From: DASYXT01 sp035934555
GTDB taxonomy: Bacteria; Verrucomicrobiota; Verrucomicrobiia; Limisphaerales; UBA8199
Direction of reading: 5' to 3'
DNA: 64,000 nucleotides
Assembly: GCA_035934555.1 (NCBI GenBank)
Contig: DASYXT010000135.1
Coordinates: 1-64,000 of the forward strand
The notes under the pieces were generated by a model. It was given only the letters and a program-made list of their open reading frames with translations. It had not been told where the DNA came from and ran no database searches. Shown piece after piece: positions 1 to 8,530 of the stretch (position 1 is its first letter; the number at the start of each line of letters is the position of its first letter). Made by a program: the position numbers and the translations under genes.

Positions 1-52
1 CAAGACGCTGTCGCGAGTTCAGCACGCCACTCATTCCGCCAGGTTTTGGACT

Positions 53-74
53 GCGGCAGCCCCCTGCCGCTTTT
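53..74. repeat. GC-rich hairpin followed by T-run
   Basis: A perfect 7-bp stem (GCGGCAG at 53-59, CTGCCGC at 64-70) closes a CCCC loop and is followed by TTTT. It could end a gene lying left of the window or be a dispersed hairpin repeat; it lies next to another palindromic repeat at 118-149. Only the hairpin and T-run are seen directly. Confidence 0.5.
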
Positions 75-117
75 CCCAACGAATGGTTTAATCGCCGCCC
101 CCCGGAGCGCGAACGGC

Positions 118-149
118 GGAGCGCGGACTTCAGCTTTAGTCCGCAGCAC
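118..149. repeat. REP-like palindromic repeat, copy 1
   Basis: The arms GCGGAC (123-128) and GTCCGC (139-144) form a hairpin around TTCAGCTTTA, flanked by GGAGC and AGCAC. The same core recurs as a half copy at 197-212 and as two copies inside the nested inverted repeat at 59636-59754. This supports a dispersed family of short palindromes, though no transposase is visible. Confidence 0.65.
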
Positions 150-196
150 TACCCAAGCTCTAAAGCGTGCTCAGATTTTGCCCAAGCCTTGAAAAC

Positions 197-212
197 GGAG
201 CGCGGACTTCAG
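197..212. repeat. REP-like repeat, half copy
   Basis: GGAGCGCGGACTTCAG is identical to the left half of the 118-149 element but lacks the GTCCGC arm. It sits 12 bp beyond the stop codon of the VPDSG-CTERM gene, a typical place for REP debris. Confidence 0.5.
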
Positions 213-224
213 CCCTCACCCACC

Positions 225-797
225 TCACACCAGTTGCTTGCGCAGCAGCGCCAGTCCCGAAAGCGCCGCGCCGAGCAGCAGCACCGTCATCCCACCGTCA
301 GGCACTCCCTGCCCGCCAGTGTCCGTCGATGCCCCAAACGTAAATGTCAGTCCTTCCCCCGGCGTCGTTGTCACCGTCCAAGTCCCATACGTATCCTGAA
401 ACCCGGTGATGTGCGCAATCCCCGTTCCCGAGATATTCACGAACCCGCCAGGGTAAGTGACACTCATCGAAGTCGAATCAAAGCTATAGACCGTTGTGCC
501 AATTGTGAAGGCCCACAACGGCGTCACAGAAGCCGCCGGCGGATTAAATGTAAATGGAGTCCATATCGCCGCTGTGCCCATCGGTACCGACGAATAATCC
601 CCCAACGCCGTCAATACAGTCGGAGCTGAACCAGGGGTCCCGAGCAGATTACTAAAGCCGGTGAAAGCCGTCTGGCCTGGGTTCTCCGTCGCCAACCCTT
701 CGAACCCGATTGACCCCGTGATTGGTACCGCCTGCACCGCTAGCACACTCGCCAGTGCGGCCGCCCCCACCACCAACCTCATTACCTTTGTACTCAT
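225..797 (-). CDS. VPDSG-CTERM sorting-domain secreted protein
   Basis: A 190-residue exported protein of unknown function. The ATG at 797 is chosen over the upstream start at 893 because it is followed directly by a signal peptide (STKVMRLVVGAAALASVLA, cleavage probably after VQA). The C-terminus has the tripartite sorting tail of the VPDSG-CTERM type: the motif VPDGG, a hydrophobic segment (TVLLLGAALSGLALL) and a basic end (RKQ). In known PEP-CTERM systems an exosortase removes or reads such a tail during export. The middle is rich in Gly, Thr and Ser and resembles beta-rich surface proteins; no catalytic motif was recognised. No exosortase gene lies in the window. Confidence 0.85.
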   Translation of the reverse strand: MSTKVMRLVVGAAALASVLAVQAVPITGSIGFEGLATENPGQTAFTGFSNLLGTPGSAPTVLTALGDYSSVPMGTAAIWTPFTFNPPAASVTPLWAFTIGTTVYSFDSTSMSVTYPGGFVNISGTGIAHITGFQDTYGTWTVTTTPGEGLTFTFGASTDTGGQGVPDGGMTVLLLGAALSGLALLRKQLV

Positions 798-1249
798 TTT
801 ATGTTGGATGCCCCCACTAAAAAGACATCCGCTTTCAAATAGTAAGCAGGTTACGCGCCAACCACCCTTCCGAGTTTCAAAAGCAAAACACATTCTCCTG
901 ATTTACACCATGTTCCATCAAATAACCGCCTTCGCATCCGACTGCGGTATTCCCCTTCTTATCGTAAAGTCTGCCGACGCTTTACACCCTTTCCCCTCCA
1001 GAATTCCATCATAATCCATCTTGTGCCTCGGTTTCATGCGGTTCCCCCGAGTCCTGGCGAAACTGTAAGAAACTCCGACACCATCGCAAACTCATTAACC
1101 TCTTGTCCCAAGGCTCTTAGGAGGACATCAACCGGCCTTGAATTCAATCGTATGAAACGCGGTTGATGGGCGTTGGCTGTTGGATGTTGACCTCCGCTCC
1201 GCGTCACACCCCATTGAAAAACCCCTCCCGTTGCACGATCGTTCGCCCC
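798..1249. other. Intergenic stretch, divergent genes
   Basis: This separates the divergent VPDSG-CTERM gene and the PQQ/GH92 pseudogene. It must hold the promoter of at least the former, but no convincing -35/-10 pair, riboswitch or repeat was identified by eye. Short open frames here have no recognisable protein features. Confidence 0.4.
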
Positions 1250-2067
1250 ATGAAAACCGCATTCCCATTGCTCGCGGTCACTTGCCTTTTGGTCGGGTTG
1301 CTCCCCCTCCCTGCACCTGCCGGCCAAGTCAACGTCACCCAGTACCACAATCACCTCTCCCGCGACGGCATCTACATCGATCCCGCCTTCACCCATACCG
1401 CCGCGGCCGGTCTCGCGCGGGACACCTCTTTTAACGGCAGTATCAGTGGCAACGTTTATGCCCAGCCACTCTACATTGAAGGCGGTCCCGGCCGCGTCGC
1501 TATGGTTATTGCCGTCACCGAATCCAACAACGTTTATGCGCTCAATGCCACCTCCGGCGGCGTCCTTTGGCAAGTGAATCTCGGCGCGCCGATTCCCCTT
1601 TCCCTCCAGCCCTGCGGCAACATCAACCCCGAAGGCATTGCGGGCACTCCCGTCGTTGACCTCCCTTCCCGCTCGTTGTTGCTCGACACCGATGTCACAC
1701 CCGATGGCCTCACCACCCACCATCTTATCTACTCTCTCAGCGTCGATACCGGCTCGACCAACGCCGGGTGGCCTGTTGATGTCAACTCCTCCGCCACCTT
1801 CGGCAGTGCCGTCTTTAGCCAGGTCACTCTCCGGCTTGATCCCCGATTTTACACAGGCCGGACTTTCACGGTGACAACGCGTAACAACTCGGAGCACAAC
1901 ATCTATATTCAAGCCGCCACCCTCAACGACCGCCCACTCCAACGCGCCTGGCTCCCCAACGCGAGGTTTTGTCCGGTGGAAAACTCGAACTTCTGATGGG
2001 GCCCGAGCCCAACCGGAGCTGGGGCTCGGCTTTCGACCAACTCCCGCCCTCCCTCTCGCGCCCATGA
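1250..2067 (+). pseudogene. Chimeric, frameshifted PQQ-propeller/GH92 mannosidase-tail pseudogene
   Basis: The 5' part (ATG 1250 to about 1815) encodes a signal peptide (KTAFPLLAVTCLLVGLLP) and the first blades of an extracellular PQQ-type beta-propeller (YAQPLYIEG, NNVYALNATSGGVLWQ, GIAGTPVVD). After about residue 195 the sequence switches to the C-terminal end of GH92 alpha-mannosidases: FYTGRTFTV, NNSEHNIYIQAATLN, then a Trp-rich turn. At about 1961 the frame breaks. The open frame ends at 1996, but one frame over the GH92 tail continues as GGKLELLMGPEPNRSWG and stops at 2065-2067. One lost G after AACGC explains the shift. The gene is thus two partial genes joined by a deletion or misassembly and then frameshifted; neither a full propeller nor the GH92 catalytic domain remains. 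Confidence 0.75.
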
Positions 2068-2253
2068 GAAAGCAATAAAGTCCCGCGGCTTATCGAACTG
2101 GTCATTGACAGCCTCTATTCCATGCGTTTGATTTGCCAGCCGCGCCGGCCAGGCCGCTGGTAAGTTCCAGGCGGATGCCGTCGTCCCGGCGCCCCTCGGC
2201 CGTCAGAACGGTTCGCTGCCGCTGGCCGCGTGCGTCGCCAAAGCCTCGAACAC

Positions 2254-4167
2254 ATGAATGTTATCGGACCCGCCTTATTAACCGCCAACGACCTCGTCCT
2301 GGCTTACGGCCATCAACAGCTCTTGCAAGGCGTAACCCTATCGGTCGCCCCGGGCGAGAAGGTCGGCTTGTTGGGACGCAACGGCTGCGGCAAAACCAGC
2401 CTGTTGCGCTTACTGGCAGGCCATCAACAGCCTGATGGCGGCGAGGTGTTCCGCCGCCGCGGACTGCGTATTGGCTATTTACCGCAAGAATTCGAGCTGG
2501 ATGGCCGCCTTTCGGTGCGACAAAACATCGAAGCCGGTGCGGCGGACCTCATGGAATGCCTCCGACGCTATGAGTCGGGAAATGCGACGGACGGAGAATT
2601 GGCGGTTTTGCTGAACCGCATCGAAAGCGCCGACGGTTGGAAACTACAGGCGCGCATCAATGCCAGCGTTTCGGCGCTTGCCGCTCCGCCGCTGGATGCT
2701 CCCGTCGGTCCGCTCTCGGGCGGGGAAAAGCGGCGCGTAGCGCTGTGCCGCGCCCTGGTCGCCCAGCCGGATTTATTATTGTTGGACGAACCCACCAATC
2801 ATCTCGATGCCGAATCCATTCTCTGGCTTGAGGAGTTCCTGCGCGATTTTCCCGGCGCCGTCATTTTCGTCACCCACGACCGCTATTTCCTCGATGTTAT
2901 CGCGACGCGCGTCATCGAGTTGGCCGACGGCCGGTGCTATTCACATCCTGGCAATTACACGGCCTACCTGGAGGCCAAAGCCGTGCGCCAACAGATCACC
3001 GAGCAATCGGAGCGGCGCCGGCAGAGGTTCCTCAGGGAGGAACTGGCTTGGGTGCGCGCCGGCGTCCGCGCCCAACGTTCCAAGCCGCGGCATCGCCTCC
3101 AATCCTTTTACCAGGTCCAGGGCCTGGAAGCCCCGCCCGAGGAAAGAGAGATGGACTTGCTTATACCACCGCCACCGGCCCTTGGTAATCATGCCATCCA
3201 GTTGAGCCATGTGGGCGCAAAATTCGGAGAAATGCCCCACGAACGCTGGCTCTTTCGCGATTTGTCCCTCGCGCTCAATCCCGCCCAATGCACCGGCATT
3301 GTCGGCCGCAACGGCGTCGGCAAAACCACCCTGCTCCGCACCTGCCTCGGGGAGCGTCCCCCCGACGAGGGCGCCGTCAAAATCGGCAAGCGCGTTATCT
3401 TCAATTATATCGACCAGGCGCGCATGCAGCTTAACGACGACCGCACCGTGTTGCAGGAGATATCCGAGGGCAATGAGACCGTCCTTTTCGGCGAGCAGCA
3501 TCTCAGCGCGCGGTCCTACCTGCGCCGGTTTCTGTTCCCTGACGAACGAGTCAACGAGCCGGTGTCGCGGCTTTCCGGCGGCGAGCGCGCTCGCCTGATG
3601 CTGGCCAAAGTGCTCCGGCGCGGCGGCAACGTACTCGTCCTGGACGAACCCACCAACGATTTGGATTTGCCCAGCCTGCGCATGTTGGAAGAAGCACTCG
3701 CCGACTTTGACGGCACTGTGCTGGTCGTCAGCCATGACCGCTACTTCCTCGATCGCATCTGCGATCAAATCCTGGCTTTCGAGGAGGGCGGCTTATTTGT
3801 CCAGCCGGGCAACTACTCGTATTACCTCGAGAAAAAGAAAGCGCGCGATGCCGCCCACGAGGCCCGCCGCTCCTCCTTCGCCAAAAGTTCCGGCCAGCGC
3901 CAGCCCATCCCTCCCGCCGTCAAACCGCTCGCCTCACGGAAACTTACCTTTAAAGAGCAACGGGAGTTGGACGGCATCGAGAGTTCCATTCTAGCTGCGG
4001 AGGCCAGGGTTGCGGAATTGGAAACCACCCTCAACGATCCGGAGTTCCACGCCACCCGCTCACGGGACGCCCACGACCTGCTCGCCGACCTGGAGCTCGC
4101 CAAGGCCAATGTCACCCGCCTCTACGAGCGTTGGCAGGAATTGGCCGCTCGCCCGTCCCGGCGTTAA
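2254..4167 (+). CDS. uup: ABC-F ATPase, Uup type
   Basis: A cytosolic ABC-F ATPase of about 637 residues with two ATP-binding domains and no membrane domain. Domain 1 has Walker A GRNGCGKTS (residues 41-49), signature LSGGEKRR and Walker B LLLDEPTNHLD. Domain 2 has GRNGVGKTT, LSGGERAR and VLVLDEPTNDLD, each followed by the SHDR/THDR switch. A long inter-domain linker and a C-terminal charged coiled coil (from SRKLTFKEQRELDGIE to the end) identify Uup rather than EttA. ABC-F proteins bind the ribosomal E site and relieve stalled translation; Uup also affects transposon excision and DNA branch processing in E. coli. An ATG at 2254 is preferred over the GTG at 2230 (eight residues longer). It stands alone upstream of the riboswitch-transporter unit. 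Confidence 0.93.
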   Translation: MNVIGPALLTANDLVLAYGHQQLLQGVTLSVAPGEKVGLLGRNGCGKTSLLRLLAGHQQPDGGEVFRRRGLRIGYLPQEFELDGRLSVRQNIEAGAADLMECLRRYESGNATDGELAVLLNRIESADGWKLQARINASVSALAAPPLDAPVGPLSGGEKRRVALCRALVAQPDLLLLDEPTNHLDAESILWLEEFLRDFPGAVIFVTHDRYFLDVIATRVIELADGRCYSHPGNYTAYLEAKAVRQQITEQSERRRQRFLREELAWVRAGVRAQRSKPRHRLQSFYQVQGLEAPPEEREMDLLIPPPPALGNHAIQLSHVGAKFGEMPHERWLFRDLSLALNPAQCTGIVGRNGVGKTTLLRTCLGERPPDEGAVKIGKRVIFNYIDQARMQLNDDRTVLQEISEGNETVLFGEQHLSARSYLRRFLFPDERVNEPVSRLSGGERARLMLAKVLRRGGNVLVLDEPTNDLDLPSLRMLEEALADFDGTVLVVSHDRYFLDRICDQILAFEEGGLFVQPGNYSYYLEKKKARDAAHEARRSSFAKSSGQRQPIPPAVKPLASRKLTFKEQRELDGIESSILAAEARVAELETTLNDPEFHATRSRDAHDLLADLELAKANVTRLYERWQELAARPSRR

Positions 4168-4514
4168 GCCGACTGCCGATTCACGGATTATTTCCTTACG
4201 CCCGGCGAAACCAGCAAGAAGAACCGCAATCTCAGCGATAGCTTTGGGGCGACTTTATGTTCTGAAGGAAGGATACCGCATTGAAGAGGGATTGCCGACG
4301 TTACCCCTGGCTCATTTGCCGAACAGAAGCGACCGCCCACCTCTCCTTGGACGATTCCGAATGTTCAAACCTCCAAAACCCAATTTTGATAACTTTTTAA
4401 TACATTTCTCCACTTTTTTGACATGCCTTCCGCTTGATACCTTGCACACTTGGCTCAAACGAAAGCGGATGCGGCGGCCTGCCCGCCCGGTCGGGAAGGC
4501 ACGGTCAGTCCTCA
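4168..4514. other. Intergenic leader upstream of c-di-AMP riboswitch
   Basis: This stretch between uup and the riboswitch should carry the promoter of the transporter transcript. A TTGACA hexamer at 4419-4424 in a locally AT-rich patch (4378-4424) is the only promoter-like string, and no good -10 box at 16-18 bp was found, so the promoter is not assigned. No gene is supported here. Confidence 0.4.
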
Positions 4515-4688
4515 CATCCGTTTTCCATGGCAGCCTAAGTCCTGACCTCCTTCCTGAGGCTGGACGCGGGGGAACCGAATTCCTCGGAACAGTCCGAGGG
4601 GGGGCGAACGGCGCGATGTGAGCAGCGCCAAGGCCACTTTCAAGGCCAAGCCCGTCAGCTAACCTCGCCGGCCTTTGGAAGGGCGATG
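4515..4688 (+). ncRNA. c-di-AMP riboswitch (ydaO/yuaA family)
   Basis: The stretch carries the conserved ydaO/yuaA blocks in order: GGGGGAACC near 4568-4576, GGGGGCGAA near 4589-4598, and CCCGTCAGCTAACCTCG at 4651-4667 followed by CCGGC. The last block is the most diagnostic part of the family. The outer helix pairs CATC..TTTTCC (4515-4526) with GGAAGGG..GATG (4677-4688). Known ydaO riboswitches bind two c-di-AMP molecules and turn off potassium or osmolyte transport and cell-wall genes when c-di-AMP is high. The next gene is a KimA-like transporter, the classic target class. A terminator-like hairpin follows at 4696-4745, giving a plausible transcriptional OFF switch. Ends are approximate; a covariance-model scan was not possible. 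Confidence 0.85.
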
Positions 4689-4695
4689 CTTCAGT

Positions 4696-4745
4696 CCCGT
4701 GATGTACCCACGGAAAACAGCGCCCCGCATCGAAACGGGCTTTTT
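4696..4745 (+). terminator. Rho-independent terminator-like expression platform
   Basis: CCCGT (4696-4700) plus GATG (4701-4704) pair with CATC (4728-4731) plus ACGGG (4735-4739), with a GAA bulge, and the stem is followed by C and TTTTT (4741-4745). An alternative hairpin CCGTG/CACGG (4697-4701 with 4709-4713) would compete with it. It lies just after the riboswitch aptamer and 38 bp before the transporter start. The stem is imperfect and its loop is long, so strength is uncertain. Confidence 0.5.
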
Positions 4746-4783
4746 ATGCATAGCCGACATTTTAGGCCAATTGACAGCGCGCG

Positions 4784-6616
4784 ATGGTGATTTCGACCAC
4801 CACCAAACGTCCGCGCAACGTGGACTGGCCGCGGGCGGCGGCGATCCTCTACGGCGACTGGGGGACGAGCAAGGCCTATGTTGTTGGTCTGGCTTTTGCC
4901 GTTGCCGGTTACAGCTCGTTCTGGTTGATCGCGGCGATGGCGGTGCTGACAGCCTTAGTCGGCGCCAACTACATGGTCATCTGCCGCCACTACCCCGATG
5001 GCGGCGGGGTCTATGCCAGCGTGCGGCACCGCTCGGAGATCCTCTCGATTGTGGGCGCCTTCCTTCTCATCGCCGATTACCTCGTCACCGCGGCCATCAG
5101 CGCGTTATCGGCCTTTCAGTACCTGGGCGTGCCGCATCCGGAGGTGTTCGCCGGCTTCGCCATCCTTTTCATCGGCGCGTTGAATTTCTTTGGTCCGCGC
5201 CATACCGGCGGGCTGGCCTTCCTAATCTCCCTGCCGACGGTCATTGTTGTCGTCCTCCTCGGCATCTTCTGCCTCCCGCACCTCGGTGCCGCGGTTCATA
5301 ATTTACAGCCGCTGCAGGGCGGGTTCCTGAAGAACTGGAAGGGCTTTGTCGGTGTTGTGCTTGCGCTATCCGGCGTGGAGGCCATCGCGAATGCCACCGG
5401 GGTGATGAAGCTCAACCCCAACACCGACGACTCCAGGCCCAACGTCTCGAAAACTTCCAATAAGGCCATCCTCTGGGTGATGCTCGAGGTTTGCCTGTTC
5501 ACCGTGCTGCTAAGCCTGGCCGCCCATGGCCTACCCGGATTACAAGTGGATAAAGACGACGTCGATGCTCCCGGGCACCCGGGCGTGCGCGACTACATGC
5601 TCCGTTACATGGCCCAGATCTTCGTCGGCGGTTCTTTGGGTCCGCTGTTCGGGCACGTGGCCGCCTGGGCAGTCAGCATTGTGTTTGCGTTCCTTCTGCT
5701 CTCGGCGGTCAACACGGCGATTGTCGATTTAATTGCCATTCAGTTCCTGATGTCGCGCGACCGCGAGCTTCCCGGTGTCTTTCAGAAGCTGAACGGGTTT
5801 GGCGTGCCGAATTTGGCCGTCGTCATCGCGACGATCATTCCCGCTATCCTCGTCATGGTGGTCAGCGACATGGCCGGCCTGGCAGACCTTTACGCAATTG
5901 GCGTCGTGGGCGCAATCGCCACTAATCTTGGCGCCACCTCAACTGATAAAAAGGTCGCCTTGGGCGGCTGGGAACGCGCGCTGATGCTCGCCACGTTCCT
6001 CATTATGCTCGCCATCGAAGTCTCCCTGTTCATCGATAAGCCGGCGGCCCGAATCTTTGCCGTCAGCATCCTGGCCATCGGGCTGATCCTGCGAGGTCTG
6101 GTCGCCGAAGCGAGCAAAAAAAGGCAACTGGCGGCGGCCAGTACGGCCGCGGCGACGGTTTCGCTTGGTCTGCCCCCGGAACCGGCGTTGCCCCTTGGCA
6201 ATGGGGCAGTCGAGGGGCCCCCAATAGTCTGCGCTGTCCGAGGCCTGGGCAAGACTTTGGAGTTTGCCATCGAAGAAGCAAAGCTCAGCCGCCGGCCCCT
6301 GTATTTGTTGTTTATCCGCGCCTTGCCCTTGTTGAGTGAAACGGATCAGGGCCGTCGCTGGCAGGACGACGAAGAAGCGCGCGGGATTTTTTCGGAAGCA
6401 ACCACTCTGGCGCAAGGCCACCCGGTTTTTCCCTGTTATGCCGTGAGCGATTCGGTCGCGTACACCATCGCCGATATCACCGCTACCATGGGAGCCTCCT
6501 TGCTCATCCTCGGCGCGCCGGTGCGCAATCGGCTCCTGCATCTGCTCCGCGGCGATATCGTCCAACGAATCTCGGAGCAACTGCCGGAGGACATTCATTT
6601 GCTGGTGTATGCCTGA
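4784..6616 (+). CDS. KimA-like APC-superfamily transporter with C-terminal USP-like domain
   Basis: A 610-residue inner-membrane transporter. Residues 1-460 have about twelve hydrophobic segments with APC-superfamily hallmarks: an unwound TM1 region (YGDWGTSKAYVVGLAF), the YPDGGGVYASV motif near residues 68-79, and GVEAIANATG near 195-205. Residues 485-610 are soluble and resemble a universal-stress-protein-like fold (PIVCAVRGLGKTLEFAIEEA, then GASLLILGAPVRNRLLHLLRG). This layout and length match KimA (formerly YdaO), a high-affinity proton-coupled potassium importer. The upstream c-di-AMP riboswitch strongly supports potassium or osmolyte import repressed by c-di-AMP. An amino-acid substrate cannot be excluded from sequence alone. 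Not obviously in an operon; a convergent response regulator follows. Confidence 0.85.
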   Translation: MVISTTTKRPRNVDWPRAAAILYGDWGTSKAYVVGLAFAVAGYSSFWLIAAMAVLTALVGANYMVICRHYPDGGGVYASVRHRSEILSIVGAFLLIADYLVTAAISALSAFQYLGVPHPEVFAGFAILFIGALNFFGPRHTGGLAFLISLPTVIVVVLLGIFCLPHLGAAVHNLQPLQGGFLKNWKGFVGVVLALSGVEAIANATGVMKLNPNTDDSRPNVSKTSNKAILWVMLEVCLFTVLLSLAAHGLPGLQVDKDDVDAPGHPGVRDYMLRYMAQIFVGGSLGPLFGHVAAWAVSIVFAFLLLSAVNTAIVDLIAIQFLMSRDRELPGVFQKLNGFGVPNLAVVIATIIPAILVMVVSDMAGLADLYAIGVVGAIATNLGATSTDKKVALGGWERALMLATFLIMLAIEVSLFIDKPAARIFAVSILAIGLILRGLVAEASKKRQLAAASTAAATVSLGLPPEPALPLGNGAVEGPPIVCAVRGLGKTLEFAIEEAKLSRRPLYLLFIRALPLLSETDQGRRWQDDEEARGIFSEATTLAQGHPVFPCYAVSDSVAYTIADITATMGASLLILGAPVRNRLLHLLRGDIVQRISEQLPEDIHLLVYA

Positions 6617-6726
6617 CGGCTGCGCGATGGTTGCGAGCTTTATTACCGACTGTCCACGAAAAGCAGGTTATCCCCCAAATGCGGATGGCCGCGGCCTGTG
6701 CAAAACACAGCAAAGACTTCAGTACT

Positions 6727-7398
6727 CTAGAGCTCTTTGTAGCGCACCGCTTCCCGCAGCAGTTCGGTGCCGCTGGCCAGATTCAGCTTCTCTTTAATCC
6801 GCGCGCAATAGGCCTGCACGGTCTTGACGCTGACATGCAGCACCTCGGCAATTTGCCGCGTGCCCCGCCCCTGCCCGAGCAGATCAAAAACCTCGAGCTC
6901 GCGGTCGCTCAGCAACTCGGCTGGGGAACGTTCGGTGAGCGTGCGGCCCTTGACGTACCGAGCGGCCAGCGCAGCGGCGACATCCTCGCTCACGTACATT
7001 TCGCCGTCGATCACCCGTCGGATGGCGCCGATGATTTTGCGCGAGGTTTCCCGCTTCATGATGTAACCGCGGGCCCCCGCGCGCAATGCCCGCTCGGCAT
7101 AATGGGATTCCTCGTGCATGCTCAGCACCAGCACAGCTACATCGGCGCAGGACTGCTTCAGGTCTTTTATCAGTTCGATGCCGGATGAATCCTTTAGCGC
7201 GATATCGACAATCGCAATATCCGGTTTGCTTTCGGTGATTGCTTGCAGCGCCTGGGCCGCAACCTCGGCTTCCCCGCAAACAGCCAGATCCGCTTGCTGG
7301 TTGATAAGGTTGGTTAGCCACTCCCGGACCAGCGGATGGTCGTCCACCAGGAAGATGCGTTTGCGACCTGTCAGCTCAGCGGGCATGTTGAGTCTCAA
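6727..7398 (-). CDS. NarL/LuxR-family response regulator
   Basis: A 223-residue DNA-binding response regulator. The receiver domain (about 14-130) has the acidic pair D19/D20, phospho-acceptor D65 (IAIVDIALKD) and K115 (YIMKRETSRK). The LuxR-type helix-turn-helix (about 160-220) reads LSDRELEVFDLLGQG and VSVKTVQAYCARIKEKL. It overlaps the 3' end of the histidine-kinase gene by 23 bp if the first ATG is used, or 11 bp with the second ATG at 7386. It is therefore the cognate output of that kinase and the last gene of a minus-strand run adaptor, RND pump, kinase, regulator, so the pump operon is a candidate target. Confidence 0.92.
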   Translation of the reverse strand: MRLNMPAELTGRKRIFLVDDHPLVREWLTNLINQQADLAVCGEAEVAAQALQAITESKPDIAIVDIALKDSSGIELIKDLKQSCADVAVLVLSMHEESHYAERALRAGARGYIMKRETSRKIIGAIRRVIDGEMYVSEDVAAALAARYVKGRTLTERSPAELLSDRELEVFDLLGQGRGTRQIAEVLHVSVKTVQAYCARIKEKLNLASGTELLREAVRYKEL

Positions 7399-8530
7399 CT
7401 TTCCTGGTGGCTGCAGGGAGGCTGCAGGTCACAATCGTCCCGCCAGTGGGTGAAGGTTCGATCGAGAACGCGCCCCCAATGATCGCCGCCCGGTGCGCCA
7501 TAATGCGAATGCCCAGGCCAGCCCCCTCCGGGCCGGCTTCCGGCATGCCCACTCCGTCATCCTCGATGCGCAACACCACCGTGCCATTGCGCTCGGAGAG
7601 GTTGACCCCGATGCGTTTGGGCCTGGCGTGGCGCAATGCATTATGAACCCCTTCCAGGGCGATGCGGTACAGGTGCGTCGCGGCGGTGTCGTTGTGGACC
7701 AGCACCGGCGCGTCGCACTCGAAAACGCAGTGTACCTTCCCCCCTTTGCTGATGTTCGCCGCCAATTCCTGGAACGCCGTCATTAGCCCTTCCGCCTCCA
7801 TCTCCACCGGGTACAGCCCTCGTGCCACGTTGCGCGCCATCGTGATCCCCTCCTCGACCAGTTCGACAATCTTCGCCGCGTCAGCGGCTTCCGGAACAGA
7901 CTTGGCGGCGAGCCGTTCATCGAGCACCTGGCCGGCCAGGGCCGTCGCGGTGAGGTGCTGGCAAAGCCCGTCATGCAAGTCGTGGGCGATGCGGCGTTGC
8001 TCGCGTTCGCTGACTTGCAGCAATTCCTCTTCGAGGCGCTGCCGCTGGGCCATCTCCTGTTGTAATGCCTGCGTGCGCTGGTCCACCCGGGCTTCCAACT
8101 CGCGTTGCAACGTGTGCAGGCTCGTCAGCAGCCACACCACGACCAGGTACAGCACCAGCAGAATCAGCGCATTCCATACCGGCACCAGCGGGTTGGAGTA
8201 CTGCGCCCCCGCGGCAATATCGCCCCCAATCCAGGCAGCGATGCTAAGCACCGACATCAACAGACCAAACGGCCAGCCGACAAACCAGGTCGCCAGCGCG
8301 ACCGTCAGCAGGTAAAATACCGAGAACATGATCTCCGACCCGGTGAGGTAATCCACCAATCCGATCAGTAAGAGCAGGAGCAGCCCCCCCGTCACCAGGA
8401 CCGCCCGCGAACACTGCTCAAATTTCTTCAGCAGTTGAATCATCAGCCGTTGGGCCTTGGCATGACGCGCCGGTCCGGACCCGGCTGGGTCCGCCGTCGT
8501 TCCGGCAACAGATGCGCCCTTCGAGTTCAA
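7376..8530 (-). CDS. NarX/DegS-type sensor histidine kinase
   Basis: A membrane histidine kinase of 384 residues (355 if the internal ATG at 8443 is used). Four hydrophobic helices span about residues 43-140 with almost no periplasmic loop, so it probably senses within the membrane. A coiled coil (about 140-178) leads to the HisKA_3 dimerisation box EREQRRIAHDLHDG with phospho-acceptor H183. The HATPase domain has the N-box EGVHNALRHARPKRI and G-boxes EDDGVGMPEAG and GAGLGIRIM. The partner regulator overlaps its 3' end. It lies about 120 bp downstream of the RND pump on the same strand, suggesting linked expression or function. Confidence 0.92.
   Translation of the reverse strand: MNSKGASVAGTTADPAGSGPARHAKAQRLMIQLLKKFEQCSRAVLVTGGLLLLLLIGLVDYLTGSEIMFSVFYLLTVALATWFVGWPFGLLMSVLSIAAWIGGDIAAGAQYSNPLVPVWNALILLVLYLVVVWLLTSLHTLQRELEARVDQRTQALQQEMAQRQRLEEELLQVSEREQRRIAHDLHDGLCQHLTATALAGQVLDERLAAKSVPEAADAAKIVELVEEGITMARNVARGLYPVEMEAEGLMTAFQELAANISKGGKVHCVFECDAPVLVHNDTAATHLYRIALEGVHNALRHARPKRIGVNLSERNGTVVLRIEDDGVGMPEAGPEGAGLGIRIMAHRAAIIGGAFSIEPSPTGGTIVTCSLPAATRKVETQHAR

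Noticed and set aside
1034..2065. Long open frame on the minus strand (343 codons)
   Set aside because: It is antisense to the PQQ/GH92 sequence, whose protein motifs are clear; its own translation has repeated Gly/Glu/Val runs and no domain.
2068..2253. Possible second protein remnant upstream of uup
   Set aside because: Translations in all frames gave short, GC-biased peptides with no recognisable family pattern.
4515..4688. M-box, SAM, TPP or cobalamin riboswitch as alternatives
   Set aside because: None of their conserved blocks is present; the CCCGTCAGCTAACCTCG block and GGGGGAACC are specific to the ydaO/yuaA class.
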